From Ligula intestinalis (taxonomy: Eukaryota; Platyhelminthes; Cestoda; Diphyllobothriidea; Diphyllobothriidae), in NCBI GenBank assembly GCA_036362985.1, contig JAYGXS010000004.1, positions 69,047,870 through 69,111,869 of the forward strand: a stretch of 64,000 nt of DNA, read 5' to 3'. This document shows positions 33,425 through 44,541 of the stretch, piece after piece (position 1 is the stretch's first letter; the number at the start of each line of letters is the position of its first letter). Made by a program: the position numbers and the translations under genes. The notes under the pieces are model-generated. The model was not told the DNA's origin. It ran no database searches and saw nothing but the letters and a program-made list of their open reading frames with translations.

Positions 33425-34135
33425 CCTTGATGTATGGCGAAGCGTTTATGAGCCCGACAGCTCAGGGCAATAAACAAATTGATCCGGTGATGAAAAACCC
33501 TCTGTTCTCATCAATGCAAATACCTGGAACACGAACTTTTTCATTTCCTGTAGGTTGCTAACTACCGCAGTTCGCTCATATTCACTTCAGCTTCATTTAA
33601 ATGTTACTCTTCATAACAGATAAGACCACAAAATGCGTAAGATATGACAGTTTGGCCGTCAGTTTTACAGCCTCCCACGTCTTTTGAGGGCCCCCCCGTC
33701 TTCTCTCTTCTCCTTCTAAGGAACCGGGCCCGAAGATCGCAGATGCTAGGGTTTAATTTACTTAGCCCACTGCGATAAGGTCGCGCACAAATCATAAGCT
33801 CCATGAGATTGTACGCACATTTGAGCTTCCACTGAATGCAATAAACCGTCTGTCTGTGCATATTTTATCTGCTGAGCTTACGCTTGGGGCACAACACGCT
33901 AATATATTTGTGCACTTCAGAGTTCAATAGAGTATCAACGTATCAATCTCTCGATTGTCCCGAGCTTTCGGATCCTTAAAAAAGTCCATCTTCAGACATA
34001 AGGAGTAGCAACTATAACTATTATGATAACCCTCCTTTTGGTTGTTGCTTCTTATCTCTTAAGATGGATTCTTGTAAGGGTTTGGAAGCTCAGGACAATA
34101 AATAAATTGATCCGGTGCTCGACAAACCTTCCTCT
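33425..34135. repeat. PLE-type termini in direct and inverted orientation
   Basis: At 34058-34130 (plus) a block contains AAGATGGAT..GGAAGCTCAGGACAATAAA. Its diverged reverse complement lies at 33935-34010 (minus: CTGAAGATGGAC..GATCCGAAAGCTCGGGACAAT), and a third partial copy at 33455-33490 (plus). The minus copy has CTGAAGA, a GGA/TCC stem and GAAA, a degenerate hammerhead layout. The interval 31.4-33.4 kb shows nothing else I can name. Confidence 0.4.
33595..33800 (-). repeat. Repeat R, diverged copy
   Basis: On the minus strand the order GGAGAAGAGAGAAGACGG, GGCCCGGTTCCTTAGAAGG reversed around CTAGCATCTGCGATCTTCGG matches the 5' part of R. An 85-codon open frame over it is not a protein I recognise. 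Confidence 0.4.
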
Positions 34136-34253
34136 TCTTTATCCATGTAGCTATTGGTTATTTGAGCTAGGTGGGTTTTCGGTTTGAAACAACCCTCACA
34201 AGGCCGTACCTGACTGTTATCGAATATTATTGTTAAAGCATAAGCATACTTAC

Positions 34254-34302
34254 TGGTGTTGTCTAGCAATTGCACATTCATTAAGGTTAGTTTGCGTGGT
34301 TT
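34254..34302 (-). CDS. Possible 49-nt micro-exon between the 35-kb exon and gene B
   Basis: CTGTGTACAG precedes and GTAAGTATG follows an open stretch reading TTQTNLNECAIARQH. Its phase-1 start would accept the G left by the exon at 35056. Its phase-2 end matches no downstream exon that I found, so another exon would be needed. Treat as speculative. Confidence 0.22.
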
Positions 34303-35055
34303 CTGTACACAGCTACGAATTCAGTTTATTTATATTATAGGAAAAGCTAGGGGCTCCTTGATGTCATTATCGGATGTACATACCAACTCTCTTTTTCGAA
34401 AAAAGCGCGGCAACAGTAGCTTATGTAGGCCCACTCGTTTATCCCTACTCCCTGCATGATCTCCTAAGAAAACGGTGGTTATAGGGCTTTATGGGTGCAG
34501 AATTAGGACACGCAGTGGATATAATTTAATAAACTCCAAATGAATTTTTATTTTAGTGTATTTAGAAGTGTTGTTGATTTATGTCTGTAGACTTCCCTAA
34601 TCTGTATTATCGGTTGATTTATTGCGGAAAAACCCGATTGTCAAACTGCAGGTTTCTCCAATTTTCCGGAACAATGAAATGGTGGTTAGGAGGTCGTCTC
34701 CTTTAACTTACCTGTGGTCCAAGTTACCGTTCTGGAGTTAGATAAGTATATTCCGCAGCGCGAAACGCCGCACACACCTTCAATTTACATGCGGAACAAT
34801 TTACTCCCAGCGGCCGCAGGAAGCAACTTCGACTACATTTTTTCCCTGTGCACTTACTTCTAAAAATTTTCTTTTCTTCCTATCCTGTTCCACCACCCCC
34901 CAAAACTCTATAACCACCATTTTGCAGGACAAGGTGCTGGGACTAAGGCTATACGAGTGGGCCTATATAAGCTACTTTTGCCAAAAGCGCGTCTATTGTA
35001 GCTAATTTACCGGGCTGACCTCACTCACGTTAACACAAAAGCTAGTTTAACTTAC

Positions 35056-35257
35056 CATCTGGTGCTATTATGAATTTATTTCGCTCGATTGGCGGTTCAC
35101 CGGCCTCCAGGTGTTTCTTCCTCACTTTTAGCAGAAGTTGCATTATCTGGCTCAGTCGCTTGCTCGCACGGATATCCCCGACTTTTATGGAATCATCGGA
35201 TTTGTCTGCGTCAGGGGCCTCCTCCTGTTTGCGTGATGCTGGCACCTTTGGTCGCAT
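35056..35257 (-). CDS. Candidate coding exon, possibly the 5' end of gene B
   Basis: From ATG at 35257 the frame reads MRPKVPASRKQEEAPDADKS, then a basic helical part (SKRLSQIMQLLLKVRKKHLE), ending at IIAPD with donor GTAAGT, one base (G) over. The frame is also open upstream to 35299, so an internal exon starting there is possible. Charge pattern and donor quality support a real exon. Membership of gene B rests only on strand and order. Confidence 0.45.
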
Positions 35258-35599
35258 TTTCGGTCTCGGTGGCAAGGATATCGGCTGCCGCCTCCTTTTC
35301 TACCTTGCTGGGACTGAACCGAGGTGAAAGCAGTGCACCGAAACGGAATTCAAAATCTCGCTGGTGGTTTATCGATCGGTTATCGGTCACACAACATCAG
35401 CTTCCACAGCCAAGTTTTCTTAGGCCGGTTTTTATTGGCCAGAAGCACAAGCTACAAGCGTGAATAAGTTAAAGCTAGTATGCTGGTTCGTTGGGGTCAA
35501 GCAATGTTTGCTACATTTGGAGCCGGGGATTTAATAACCTTCACAAATTTTGACTATTTGAATAAGGCGAAGATCACGAGATTTGTAGAATTTATTGAT

Positions 35600-36075
35600 G
35601 TCAAATAACGCCAGTGAGAATTTTCCTCCCTTTCAAGGATGATAATGTATCCAACGTGATAAAACAAAGCCTTAGTCGATGATTCAAAGAACTTTCCTCA
35701 CCTTCATAAACACAATATCAGCTAGTCTATTTAAACCGACTAAAGACATTCTGCCTATGCACGCCCTATCAAACTGTGTGTACGAATTTGCATGTAGTTG
35801 CGGATGCAAATACATCGGGAGCACACAAAGGCAATTGGCATCGTGGTCAGCCCAACATACGTGTAAAATATAATACTTAAGAATTCGGTCACGAAGCGCC
35901 TAGAGGACACTGGCCATTTGGTCGACCAAAAGACTGCATTTAAGGTCGTAATTCGGGGGACGACTGGGCATCCGCTACGATTGGCGGAGGCCGCTGCAAT
36001 AGGGAGAAGAAAACCAGAACTCTGTAAGCAGCTGGATCATGTGGTCAACCTCGCATTGCCGTGGTAACGACCAAT
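35600..36075 (+). mobile_element. Penelope-like element family 3, dead fragment
   Basis: Plus-strand sense runs through several frames: ENFPPFKDDNVSNVIKQSL, then LPMHALSNCVYEFACSCGCK YIG STQRQL (GIY-YIG core with YIGSTQRQL), then KRLEDTGHLVDQKTAFKVV and LRLAEAAAIGRRKPELCKQL, ending near 36066. Stops and frameshifts break it. It differs from families 1 and 2 in every block. Poly-C runs follow at 36103-36158. Confidence 0.65.
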
Positions 36076-36179
36076 AAACGCATTCCCTCTCACGTCTCCT
36101 CGCCCCCCCCCCCTTGGGGGTGACTGCTACCCTGTCCCCTGCCCCCCCCCCCCCCCAAGAACCACGTTCCACAGGCTTT

Positions 36180-38150
36180 CACGAACGTGAACTAATATGA
36201 ACTGCCATGCTGCGACAATAACCTTCCGTCCGGTCCTCTACCCCTCACCGTGCGCCCACATCTACGACTGATAGGTTATATTATCTTGACCTATCAATTT
36301 TCTACCTTCTAGGTCGGCACTTAATTGGACAGTTAATTTATCTTGTTAATAGGCAACGACCGTTAGCAGAGGTCGCGAAATTATATGACGTCATTAAATC
36401 CTGCTCAACTCATAATCTTCGCCTTGTTCAAATTTCTTCCGGGTAAACGATGTTTCAGTTTTGACTATCTCTTTGGGAGAGCTGTTATTTGTAGGCGTTT
36501 CTAAGATAAAATTCCGTAGTGCAAGTTTCATACAACGTTTGAACTTCTTACAAGTTTAATCCTGTCCTCCTTTTTATAATTCTGCACTAATGGCTGACAT
36601 ACTACCTTAAGCACACACCGATGAACGACAGAAAAGTGGTTAATAATTGAATTTTCGCAATTAAACATTTTTGTTGGTTCTGCAATTTTAAGACTCTACC
36701 CGACGGATCTTGACCCTATGGCTGGATGCTGGTTGTTCAAAATTATAGTTTCAAGGGAAAGTGAGGTTTAATAAGACCGGAAATCACATTCATCTCTTAC
36801 AAAATACCCGTCCAAATCGCCGTCTGGCTAGTTCTGTTCGTTTATTGAATGCCAAATGGCACTTAAACGCGAGATAGGTAGGCTTTGGGCCACCGCGCAA
36901 GAATGGCTGAGACCGAAAGACTTCGCAAAATTTAAGCAGTGACTTTAATCACGCGTCTTAAGCACATGGAGTGACTAAGTAACAGGAATTGTTCAAAGTG
37001 CTTTTTTTTTCTAAAAATTTAAGTGATGCAATGTTATGTTAATAAAAATGTAAGTAAGCAGTTAGTTGTACGTTTTCACCCCTTGACAATGGCCTAGAGT
37101 GAGAGTCCGAAACGTTGGGCAAATAAAATACTGGTTCCAGAGAACATTCTTCCGCCTTCTATGCAATTACTTGGGCCTAGCATATTTTCGACCATCAAGA
37201 ATATATAAGTTTGTAAGTACCACCTGTTTGCAAGCGGCACCTATCTGCCCCTTCTCCACGAAACTCTTCGGCTTCCTGCGTGATCAGAGCCCGAGTCTAT
37301 CACGGTTTATTGTAAACCGTGACTTCGAAGGATGCCAACTGACGCTTTACACAAGACCACGCCATCAGCCTCGTGTACGTTGTATGTTGAGTGGCTGGAC
37401 AGTGGACTGGAAGTCAGACGGTGACGGCTCTTTCTCCATCCTTGGTTTTCGGTAATCCTGCTGTGTGCGTCAAGGGGCCATGTCGTCTTTTTGTTCACGC
37501 AGACGGGTTCACTCAACCTCTCAGCAACTGCGACCACACCAGACAACCGATCGGTTCAGATGCTGGTCTGCTTCTGAAGGTTTGGGAGAGAGGGAAGTCG
37601 ACGGCTCAGCGCACTTTCCTCGCTATACTCAGACTGACGTGCTTGAAGCTATCACAGTACAATGAAAGCCGTGGTTTGGAGGGTTGCCAACTCATGGGAT
37701 AATTCGGACTGCACAGCCAGTCCAATGTACAGTATGGCGCGTGCTGTACGCAACATGCCTAAATTTTAAAAGCTTCATCATTACTCGCATATTGGCGTGA
37801 GAGCATTCACGAAAACTTAGAAACAATAATGAGCAGCATTAGGCATATCAAGTACTTCAATGAACTGTAAGAAGTACCAAGTGTTTGTTAAGAAAAATTA
37901 AATTTTCCCGGCAATACCCAAGTTCCGGATACGTAAAAACAGTTATAAAGTAGAACAGTAAATTTTAATCCTTTCGTAAGTTGAAAACGGAACTTAACCA
38001 ATTTCTTGATATAAAAAGAACTTTTCATCAATCAAAATATGTTATGCTTATTACCATTAACGGATTACTATTTATTTAATATCGGCCTTTAAATTCTGAC
38101 ATGATTTCCGGCGTTTTTAGTGTCTTCATGTGTTAATCTATGAATTCAGC
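36180..38150. other. No gene recognised; one PLE-type terminus
   Basis: A plus-strand PLE-type terminus lies at 37083-37145: TTGACAATGG, a spacer, GTCCGAAACGTTGGGC, AAATAAAA. It is a degenerate relative of the 5.3-kb motif. Open frames at 37.1-37.7 kb show no known motif. The remainder is AT-rich and unassigned. Confidence 0.45.
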
Positions 38151-38194
38151 TCCTGTTCGACGTTTACATCAAATCTTTTAAAATAATTCAGGAG

Positions 38195-38975
38195 ATGAAT
38201 TGGCGAACATACGTTTGTTTTCGATAATTCTCATCAGGCCATACATTTATAGGGTAATTAAGTAAATGGACTATGCGGGTTGGTAGAAAAAAGAAGGACG
38301 GTTGTCAGGGGAGGGGGAATGGGGGGGTCAAAACGGGGTCAACATTTGATCAGCGTTAGGGGGAGCTGGTAGTCGGTTGAGGTGTTAAGCCGCTGGCTGC
38401 TGGATTAGCAGCTTTTGACCATGGTAACTGTGGTGCCGCGACGAAATTCTTTTGGGCGCAAAGGATGGGTCGGCGTAGCCTGATTGCGGCCGCTTCTGCC
38501 GCAGCCAACAGACGCTGTCCAAGAAATTTTGAGTAACTTGAAGGTACCTTGTAGATAACTTGGAAGGCCTCTTTGGCATCCACGCGATGGTCAGAGTCTA
38601 CCAGATGCGCTAGAATGGAACTGTTTACACCCTTTATTTTACCCTTTCTTAACCATGCTGGGATGTGTTCTCGGACTCTTTTTGACAAACGCTGACTCGT
38701 GCGACCAATATATCCCGCCCAACAGGAGCAGGTAAATGAATATATGCACATGGATGTGGTCTGGGCTGGGAGTTTGTCCTTGATCTCTCCGTATAGGATG
38801 GGAGTGGTCGAGAAAAGTACGTGGGCCTTGGCTGCTGGGAAGGTGGCTGCTGCAGATTGACTCAGGCACCTCCTTAGAAGTTCGCTTGGTCCGTCCCCTT
38901 GAAATGGGACCCTGATCACCCCGTCGACTGTTTAAATCCCAGTGAACAATCGGGCGTAGTGTATCGCATATCATG
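38195..38975 (-). mobile_element. Penelope-like element family 1, best-preserved 3' portion (copy d)
   Basis: The minus frame 38919-38356 (187 codons) starts in the tail of the reverse transcriptase region (RVPFQGDGPSELLRRCLSQS), continues through a linker, then has the GIY-YIG endonuclease: SMCIYSFTCSCWAGYIGRT, LSKRVREHIPAW, and the C-terminal AHLVDSDHRVDAKEAF and EAAAIRLRRPILCAQK. GIY, YIG and the following Arg are intact. About 100 bp beyond the stop lies the hammerhead core (38201-38241). The 5' two-thirds of the element is absent. Confidence 0.8.
38201..38241 (-). ncRNA. Hammerhead ribozyme of a Penelope-like element
   Basis: Read on the minus strand: helix I strand TGGC (38241-38238), core CTGATGA (38237-38231), stem II GAATTATC, core GAAA (38222-38219), helix III ACA (38218-38216) with loop AACGTA and TGT (38209-38207), then T and C (38206, 38205) as the cleavage dinucleotide, then GCCA (38204-38201) pairing with TGGC. 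All invariant core positions are present. PLEs are known to carry minimal type I hammerheads in their terminal regions. Cleavage would fall between 38205 and 38204. Confidence 0.75.
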
Positions 38976-38999
38976 TCCCGAAATCACACAGGACAGATA

Positions 39000-40650
39000 G
39001 GACGTATGCCTGATGCGCGCATACATGAACATTAGCGGAGGAAGTGGAGCAGAATATGAGGTAAATGCAGCACCAGTTTCATTTTATTTCAGGGTAAGGC
39101 GTCATATCTGAAGTATGTTTTAATCGTATTTCAATGTCTGCTCAAACCTGGCTGTTTTCTACCGTAGCTTTCAGCGCAGTGCAGCTCTCATCTGCTGATT
39201 TACCCGTTGCCTATCTCCTTTCAAAATCAGCAAATTATGTTGCCTTATCTTTTAAAGTACGAGTATTTGGGATTAAAACCTCGGCGTATGGGAAAGTTAA
39301 GCGAGCAGAATCCTACTTTGGGTCCCAGCGCAGCAAGCGAAAGCCTTGTCCTTCTGTAATACAGAACCCGGTGTAATAAGGACTGCACAGTGTGAACAAT
39401 ACAAGGGAAACAAAATGTAACAGTAAAAGAATAAAAAACAGCAATAATTTGTTTAAATAAACTAATTTTTCTCAACAAGAAGGCGTGCCACAATAAAAAT
39501 GTGCAATAATGCCAGTTTTTGGAAAAATCAAAGTTAAAAACTACCTATGTTAAACTCAAATCAACTATCTAAAAAACTAAAACTAATGTTAGCTAAAATT
39601 ACTCAGCTAAAAATAATCTAAAACTAAAATAAAAATAGGTAACATAATAGCGAACTGAAAACTAAACTAAAAACTGAATTTCAGTAAAAATAGGTTAAAT
39701 AAATCAAATGAAATTTATGAAACGTTGTTGCGCATGTAAATCGAAGGTGTGCGTGGCGCATCGCGCCACGAACTATACTAAACTAGCTCCAGGATGGTAA
39801 GTTGGACCAAAAATTTTCACGAATATCAAGAAATCCAATAACTACAAAATATAACAAAAAGCAAATTTCCAGATTTGTCACACCCAATAAACTATAAGTA
39901 AAAATAAAATGCAAGTAAATTTCTGTGGTTATTTATGCCGCGCTTCTTTGTAGCGAAAAAAACATGCGATTATTTAAACAATTTCTGGGACACAATGCAG
40001 GATTCCACTTTGACAAACTAAATGCCTGGGGTAGATTACAGCAAGTGGGGGGAGTTCAGTGAAGTTGCAGACCTCCGGCGCCTTTCGGCCTTCCGCCTAT
40101 GGTTTCAAAGCTCATAGAGCACACGTGCAGTCAACCGCGCAGCTGTTTACAATCGCGCGCATAACCCAATTAACTAACTCGGACAGTCTCGTGCGTGAGC
40201 TACAAGCACGTGACCGCCGGTCTCGTGGATAGAGAAAGACCCGCGGCGACTCCAGTTCGGCTGCATTTAGGCGCCAGCCCAGCTTCTGTTCGGAGTATCC
40301 ACCCCTCCCCCCCTCCCCCCAATCGGCGTCCTTTATCACATGAGATCAACTGGAAGTGCGCTCTGGTTGTCACTATGTTTGTGGCATTTTTTTATTATCT
40401 AGGCCGCGCCAAAGGGTAAGCTGCGGTAGAAAGATGAAAGGAAAGTGGCTGTACGTGCGTGACTGCCAAACACTATAGGCCTGCGTGACAGTTTGCATTC
40501 TTACCTGACGGGGGTCGCTACCAGATTTGGATTCCCCAGTGGTGGTATGACCTTGGTGCATGCGGAGGTGCCTTAGATTCCAGCTCTGGCATTGGAGTTC
40601 GCTTCTCCACGTGCGGAATACTGACGGCTGACTGTGTAATTACCTGCTAT
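39000..40650. other. No gene recognised; A-rich tract
   Basis: From about 39410 to 39740 the plus strand is strongly A-rich with repeated ACTAAAA/GCTAAAA words, a strand-asymmetric low-complexity tract. A pyrimidine-rich CCCCTCCCCCCC run lies near 40300-40320. Nothing coding was found. Confidence 0.45.
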
Positions 40651-40689
40651 ACGCCACAAAGTGTTATCTCAAAAGAACTTTATCTGCTT

Positions 40690-41290
40690 AGTTTTATCGA
40701 GGGGAAAGAGCGAGAAAAAAGTCTTATTTTGAAGGTAAATATCCAAAATGTTTAGCAAAGAATGGCTCCATTCACGGAGAGCAAGGGCTAAGGTAAGGCA
40801 GAAGGTCATAGAATACGCCAACTTTAATGGTTTACACGATATCTCCTTCTGTGATGGAGACAGGTTGGCTTTTAAGTTCTCAGTTTCCTTTTCTTCACAC
40901 GTGTGGTAGCGTGCAAGGAATGGTAGTATGGAGTGCTTATACGCGAGCGTACGGCAAGACATGTAACGGAAGCTTCAGCGCATACCATGGGAAGACTTCG
41001 CAGCCATTAGTTCACAGTGGACAGGGTGAGTGACCCCGCTAAGGATCCGATCAGCAAATTGTTTGACCGTTTTAACCTGTCCCTGTATGATAATATCGGC
41101 TTGATAAAACATAGGAAACACCGGTAGCTGAAGAGAACATTCAGAGAATACGTTTTAAAAATGACCAGGTCTTTTTGAATGAAGCTGGAAAAATATCTAG
41201 AGAACAGTAAAGAATGAGGGAGACAACGTTAGCATTTATAAATCGCTAGATTAGGGCTTGTGGTGTGCGATATGAAGACTACAAGACTAC
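40690..41290 (-). mobile_element. LINE family 3, 3' fragment
   Basis: On the minus strand a frame reads MSCRTLAYKHSILPFLARYHTCEE, matching the C-terminal tail at 45.65 kb (SCHTSAYQHSILPFLARYLRCEE). The shared 3'UTR blocks and ATTTACCTTCAAAATAAGAC end follow. An upstream block (TATAAATCGCTAGATTAGGG) is shared with 46.04 kb. The copy is dead. Confidence 0.6.
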
Positions 41291-41458
41291 CTTGTGGATA
41301 CTCAAAGAATTATAGTAGTGAAATCTAGGTAATTCTTATTGGTTGAACCGAGAACGTTTCTGATCAAAATATGAAGACAAAGGGATGTGAACTCTCGTAA
41401 TCCGGGTGGTCTTTTGCTAAATTTTAGTGAGGTCAGAATCTGTGTTAACGTTCGGGTC

Positions 41459-41540
41459 GTAGAGGCTATATCACCTTAGAAAGTTTTCCATTGTGTATTT
41501 GCCAATACGTTTTGTATATTTGTAGTGATATAGCCTCTAC
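41459..41540. repeat. Perfect inverted repeat, 16-bp arms, 50-nt loop
   Basis: GTAGAGGCTATATCAC (41459-41474) and GTGATATAGCCTCTAC (41525-41540) are exact reverse complements. Flanks do not pair further. No coding sense was found. It could be a very short MITE-like element or a transcribed hairpin; nothing decides between these. Confidence 0.85.
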
Positions 41541-42854
41541 AGGGTTAAGATGGTGGTTAAAGTTAGGGTTTCGGTTTTTTGAGAAAGTTTGGTTGGCGAA
41601 GTTTGTTTGGTTATACCCCTGTAATACGGGTCCGGTTTTACTATAGGTTTTACGGGTGTGTAAATAGAATAAACAATGAAGGAGTTTTGTAGAAGTAAGT
41701 TTAACGTGTTAAATGGGGTTGAATTTGTTTACCACGGCCGCTATATAGCCACGATTTAGAGCGCAGAAATCGAAAAGAATGAGTGAAAAAGGGTTTTCAA
41801 TGAAAAAAAAGAGTTTCCGAATTATCAAGGCCACCCGTATGACTGGAGAGGGGTTCATATTTTCCTATCTTGCCAAACATAAAACCATTGGAAATCTGTA
41901 CGTTATTCTATTTAATAGGTCGACGCTGTTTGCCGTTGAATTTTACAAGGAAAACATTTTGAAAAAACTCTTGTGGTAGAAATAATTTAATTATTCTCAT
42001 ATTGGTACTTTTGGGAATGATCGTGAGATGCTTATCACCACAGGATTTTGTATGGGTTTGCTGCAAACCTGTTACTTGTGGCTTGCCTTAAAGTTTACGT
42101 CATCTCGTAACTTTACAATTCACAAATGTAAAAGCCTAGAAACATCAGACATCTTTTTTAATCCTCGAGGATTACCGAAAAGAGAGAGTGGTGGTCATTT
42201 TAATCAATCAACGCGGCCAACCAAAAATATTTCGAATACTGAGATTCAAACGAGAAGCTGGAAGACATCTCTCCTACCTGCCGAGTTCGGCGATTTACTT
42301 ACATGCTCCTTTGATAATAAGGTATAACATGGGCCGAAGATAGGAATTTCCTGTGCGTCTCTTCCTGAACCCCAGGGCGTAGGTTATCTGGGCATTGAAA
42401 TGCTTTGGCTTCTCTCGTTCTCAATTTCTTTTTGGTAGCTTCTTAATTCACTCGACTCAATTATGTTACTCACATGTTGCTGAAAACTCCCTTGCTCTGT
42501 TGTGAACTTGTTAGTTGGTGCATGTGTATGATTAACCAATCTTTAAAAAATCATTTTGTGCAGTACCAGTTAAAGCCCACAAATACTTCAATTAAAGTGG
42601 CGCGCCAGCTACTGTTAAAATAACCACCAGATACTTAGTGTTTTCATATTATCCACACTTTTTATGTAATGAGTCAGTATTTAAACTCTTCGGTGTTACA
42701 GGAGCTATGTGAGCAGATTGTTCGCAGGTGAGTACGCGCTATAATTAAGGACGACAACTGAACTGAGGTAGAATTTTGATATTTTTGCTCCCGAGGGCTG
42801 CAAATTCCGCCTGATCATTAATGCAGAGAAGTCCAACCGAAAGTAAGTACTTAC

Positions 42855-42967
42855 TACAACGAACTTTTCATCAAAATCGGTTAAACTCGCCACATCGAAA
42901 TTGACAACAAGATTGTAGTTCCGATCTCCAAAGCCAGCCAGGTCGGCACCACACGAAAACAATTTTG
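42855..42967 (-). CDS. Isolated candidate exon, 113 nt
   Basis: A minus frame reads LFSCGADLAGFGDRNYNLVV then NFDVASLTDFDEKFVV and ends at the donor GTAAGT in phase 0. The acceptor (TTGAG) has a weak pyrimidine tract. The codon sense is attractive, but no partner exon was found. It could also be a decayed element fragment. Confidence 0.3.
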
Positions 42968-43044
42968 CTCAACACGATGTTTAAGTCCTGACTGCACCGC
43001 GGTGTGGAGCGAACAAATCTCACCCGCTTCCACCTCAATGGCAC

Positions 43045-43315
43045 GCAAGATCCACAATTCTGATGCTGTAGCGTTGGCTGCGCAACAGCCTTTCCTGCTG
43101 TGTGGGTTCGACTCCCACCAGAACCGTGAATTGTTCACAATTGAATCAACCAAATTGAGCAAATCTGCCAACCGCTTCCCCCCCCCCGCTCTAACAATTA
43201 GGTGGTCCTATTAGCCCATCCGGTTGATCCTGAATGAAAACTTAGGAAATTCTGCCTGGCAATCAGCTAACTGTGTCCGTATTGGTGGATTCCATACGTG
43301 CAGTTGTAATAACCC
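43045..43315 (+). mobile_element. SINE-A unit (head, tail, body)
   Basis: Box B GTGGGTTCGACTCCCACC, the tail AATTGAATCAACCAAATTGAG and the body with GATCCTGAATG and TCCGTATTGGTGGATTCC are present. The body stops at about 43315, and the missing end of this unit (GTGATTAAATTCACGG) resumes at 44030, as if about 700 bp had been inserted. Confidence 0.65.
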
Positions 43316-44025
43316 GCACTGAACCATGTGTGTTTTAGTGGACTAATTGCGCGCAACTTGCCTTTTTCAGGACCATTTTGTGCAACCTCGTGTTCTCGCC
43401 GTCAGACTTTCGATGAATCCCTTCCTGTTCTTTTTTGAGTTATTTGAACTCTTCCACTATTTTTGTATCGTCGTATTGAACTTTCTGTTATTTTTGGTAT
43501 CGAATCCCGTTTTGTGTTTTCCATTAGCTTACTAAATGCATCCCCACATTTTCGTACGTTTCGTGCAATTTTCGTGTACCCTTTTATCGTTCGTACCTGT
43601 CGTACACAGTCGTTCATTTTCCGTTCCGTTTTATATCGTACTAAGTTTCGTATTTCCGCCGTTCTGATTCAGTAGCTCAGTAATAAACAGCTTTCTTCCT
43701 CACTCATTCTTGTCCCGATGTCGGACCACGATTGGATGTCCGTTGATTCTGATCGCGTGGATTTTACATACTTGCCTAATGAGGCTTCTAATGCACCCTC
43801 CCTCTTTCAGAATACGCCTGTGTTCCAGAATTGTAGTTCAGGACTTGCCTGTACGAACCCTTTTCCCATCAGATCGCATGGTGAGTACTTACCCAATCGT
43901 GGAGCTTCTGCCTCAGCTCCATGGTCTCCCAGGTGACACTTTACCGCAGAATCGTGACACCGTGTTGAATCTACCGCAAGTCTTCTGCTCGGACGGTACA
44001 CAGTCAAGCTAGTCAAGTAAATTGA
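43316..44025 (+). other. Insert of unknown origin within SINE-A tandem
   Basis: This block interrupts the SINE-A tandem. It holds overlapping plus frames; the one at 43718-43936 starts MSDHDWMSVDSDRVDF and meets a GTGAGTA donor at about 43880, so it might be a first exon, or the start of a gag-like ORF following a GTAATAAACAG signal. No conserved motif supports either reading. Confidence 0.35.
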
Positions 44026-44165
44026 CTCAAGTGTGATTAAATTCACGGTGCACGGTGAGCCTCGTAGCTAAATGGTAGAGCGTTGGCTGCGTCCGACTCC
44101 AACCGAGGCCGCGACTTTCGCACAATTAGGTCAATCGAATAAATCGGAATGCATGAAAAGGTGGT
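44026..44165 (+). mobile_element. SINE-A head and tail
   Basis: GTGATTAAATTCACGG leads into CCTCGTAGCTAAATGGTAGA (box A), then GTCCGACTCCAACCGAGG and the tail CACAATTAGGTCAATCGAAT. The anticodon arm is deleted. Confidence 0.6.
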
Positions 44166-44480
44166 TTCGACTTAAAATCAGCAGGCGCATTATGCTGCCG
44201 TAAAGACCATTTTCGAAGTCAAGTTTTATAACCGTTGCACAGACGACGGAGAGGCTCATACCGATGCGCGAACACCTTCTTTCTTCCATGGAGTGCACGT
44301 TGTTAACGTACCTTAGAGGCACAAGGAAGCCTCTTCAAACATATGCGGACCCAGCACGAGCAACCCAACTAACACCCCCCGATAACTACCTCTCAGCTTC
44401 AGCAGTAGAAACAAGCCTATTATCCCCAAAAAACAGAAAACGCGTATAAGGAATCAAGTTTTTTTCATATCACAAAATTC

Positions 44481-44486
44481 TTTATT
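44481..44486 (-). terminator. Poly(A) signal of the metallothionein gene
   Basis: AATAAA on the minus strand, about 56 nt after the metallothionein stop codon, an ordinary distance for a compact 3'UTR. Confidence 0.7.
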
Positions 44487-44541
44487 AAGAAATATTATCG
44501 GAGAGGTAAATAAACATCATCGATCTTGTGTTCATAACACT

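Noticed and set aside
36098..36160. Poly-C runs as a regulatory G-quadruplex
   Set aside because: Long homopolymers after a dead PLE; no gene nearby to regulate. Could also be an assembly artefact.
43718..43936. First exon of a spliced gene (ATG, then GTGAGTA donor)
   Set aside because: No partner exon, no protein motif, and it lies in an insert within a SINE tandem; not listed as a gene.
44040..44150. Functional tRNA genes at the tRNA-like heads (also 47.65, 51.0, 52.0 kb)
   Set aside because: Acceptor stems are imperfect, anticodon arms are damaged or oversized, and each is followed by a conserved SINE tail or body.
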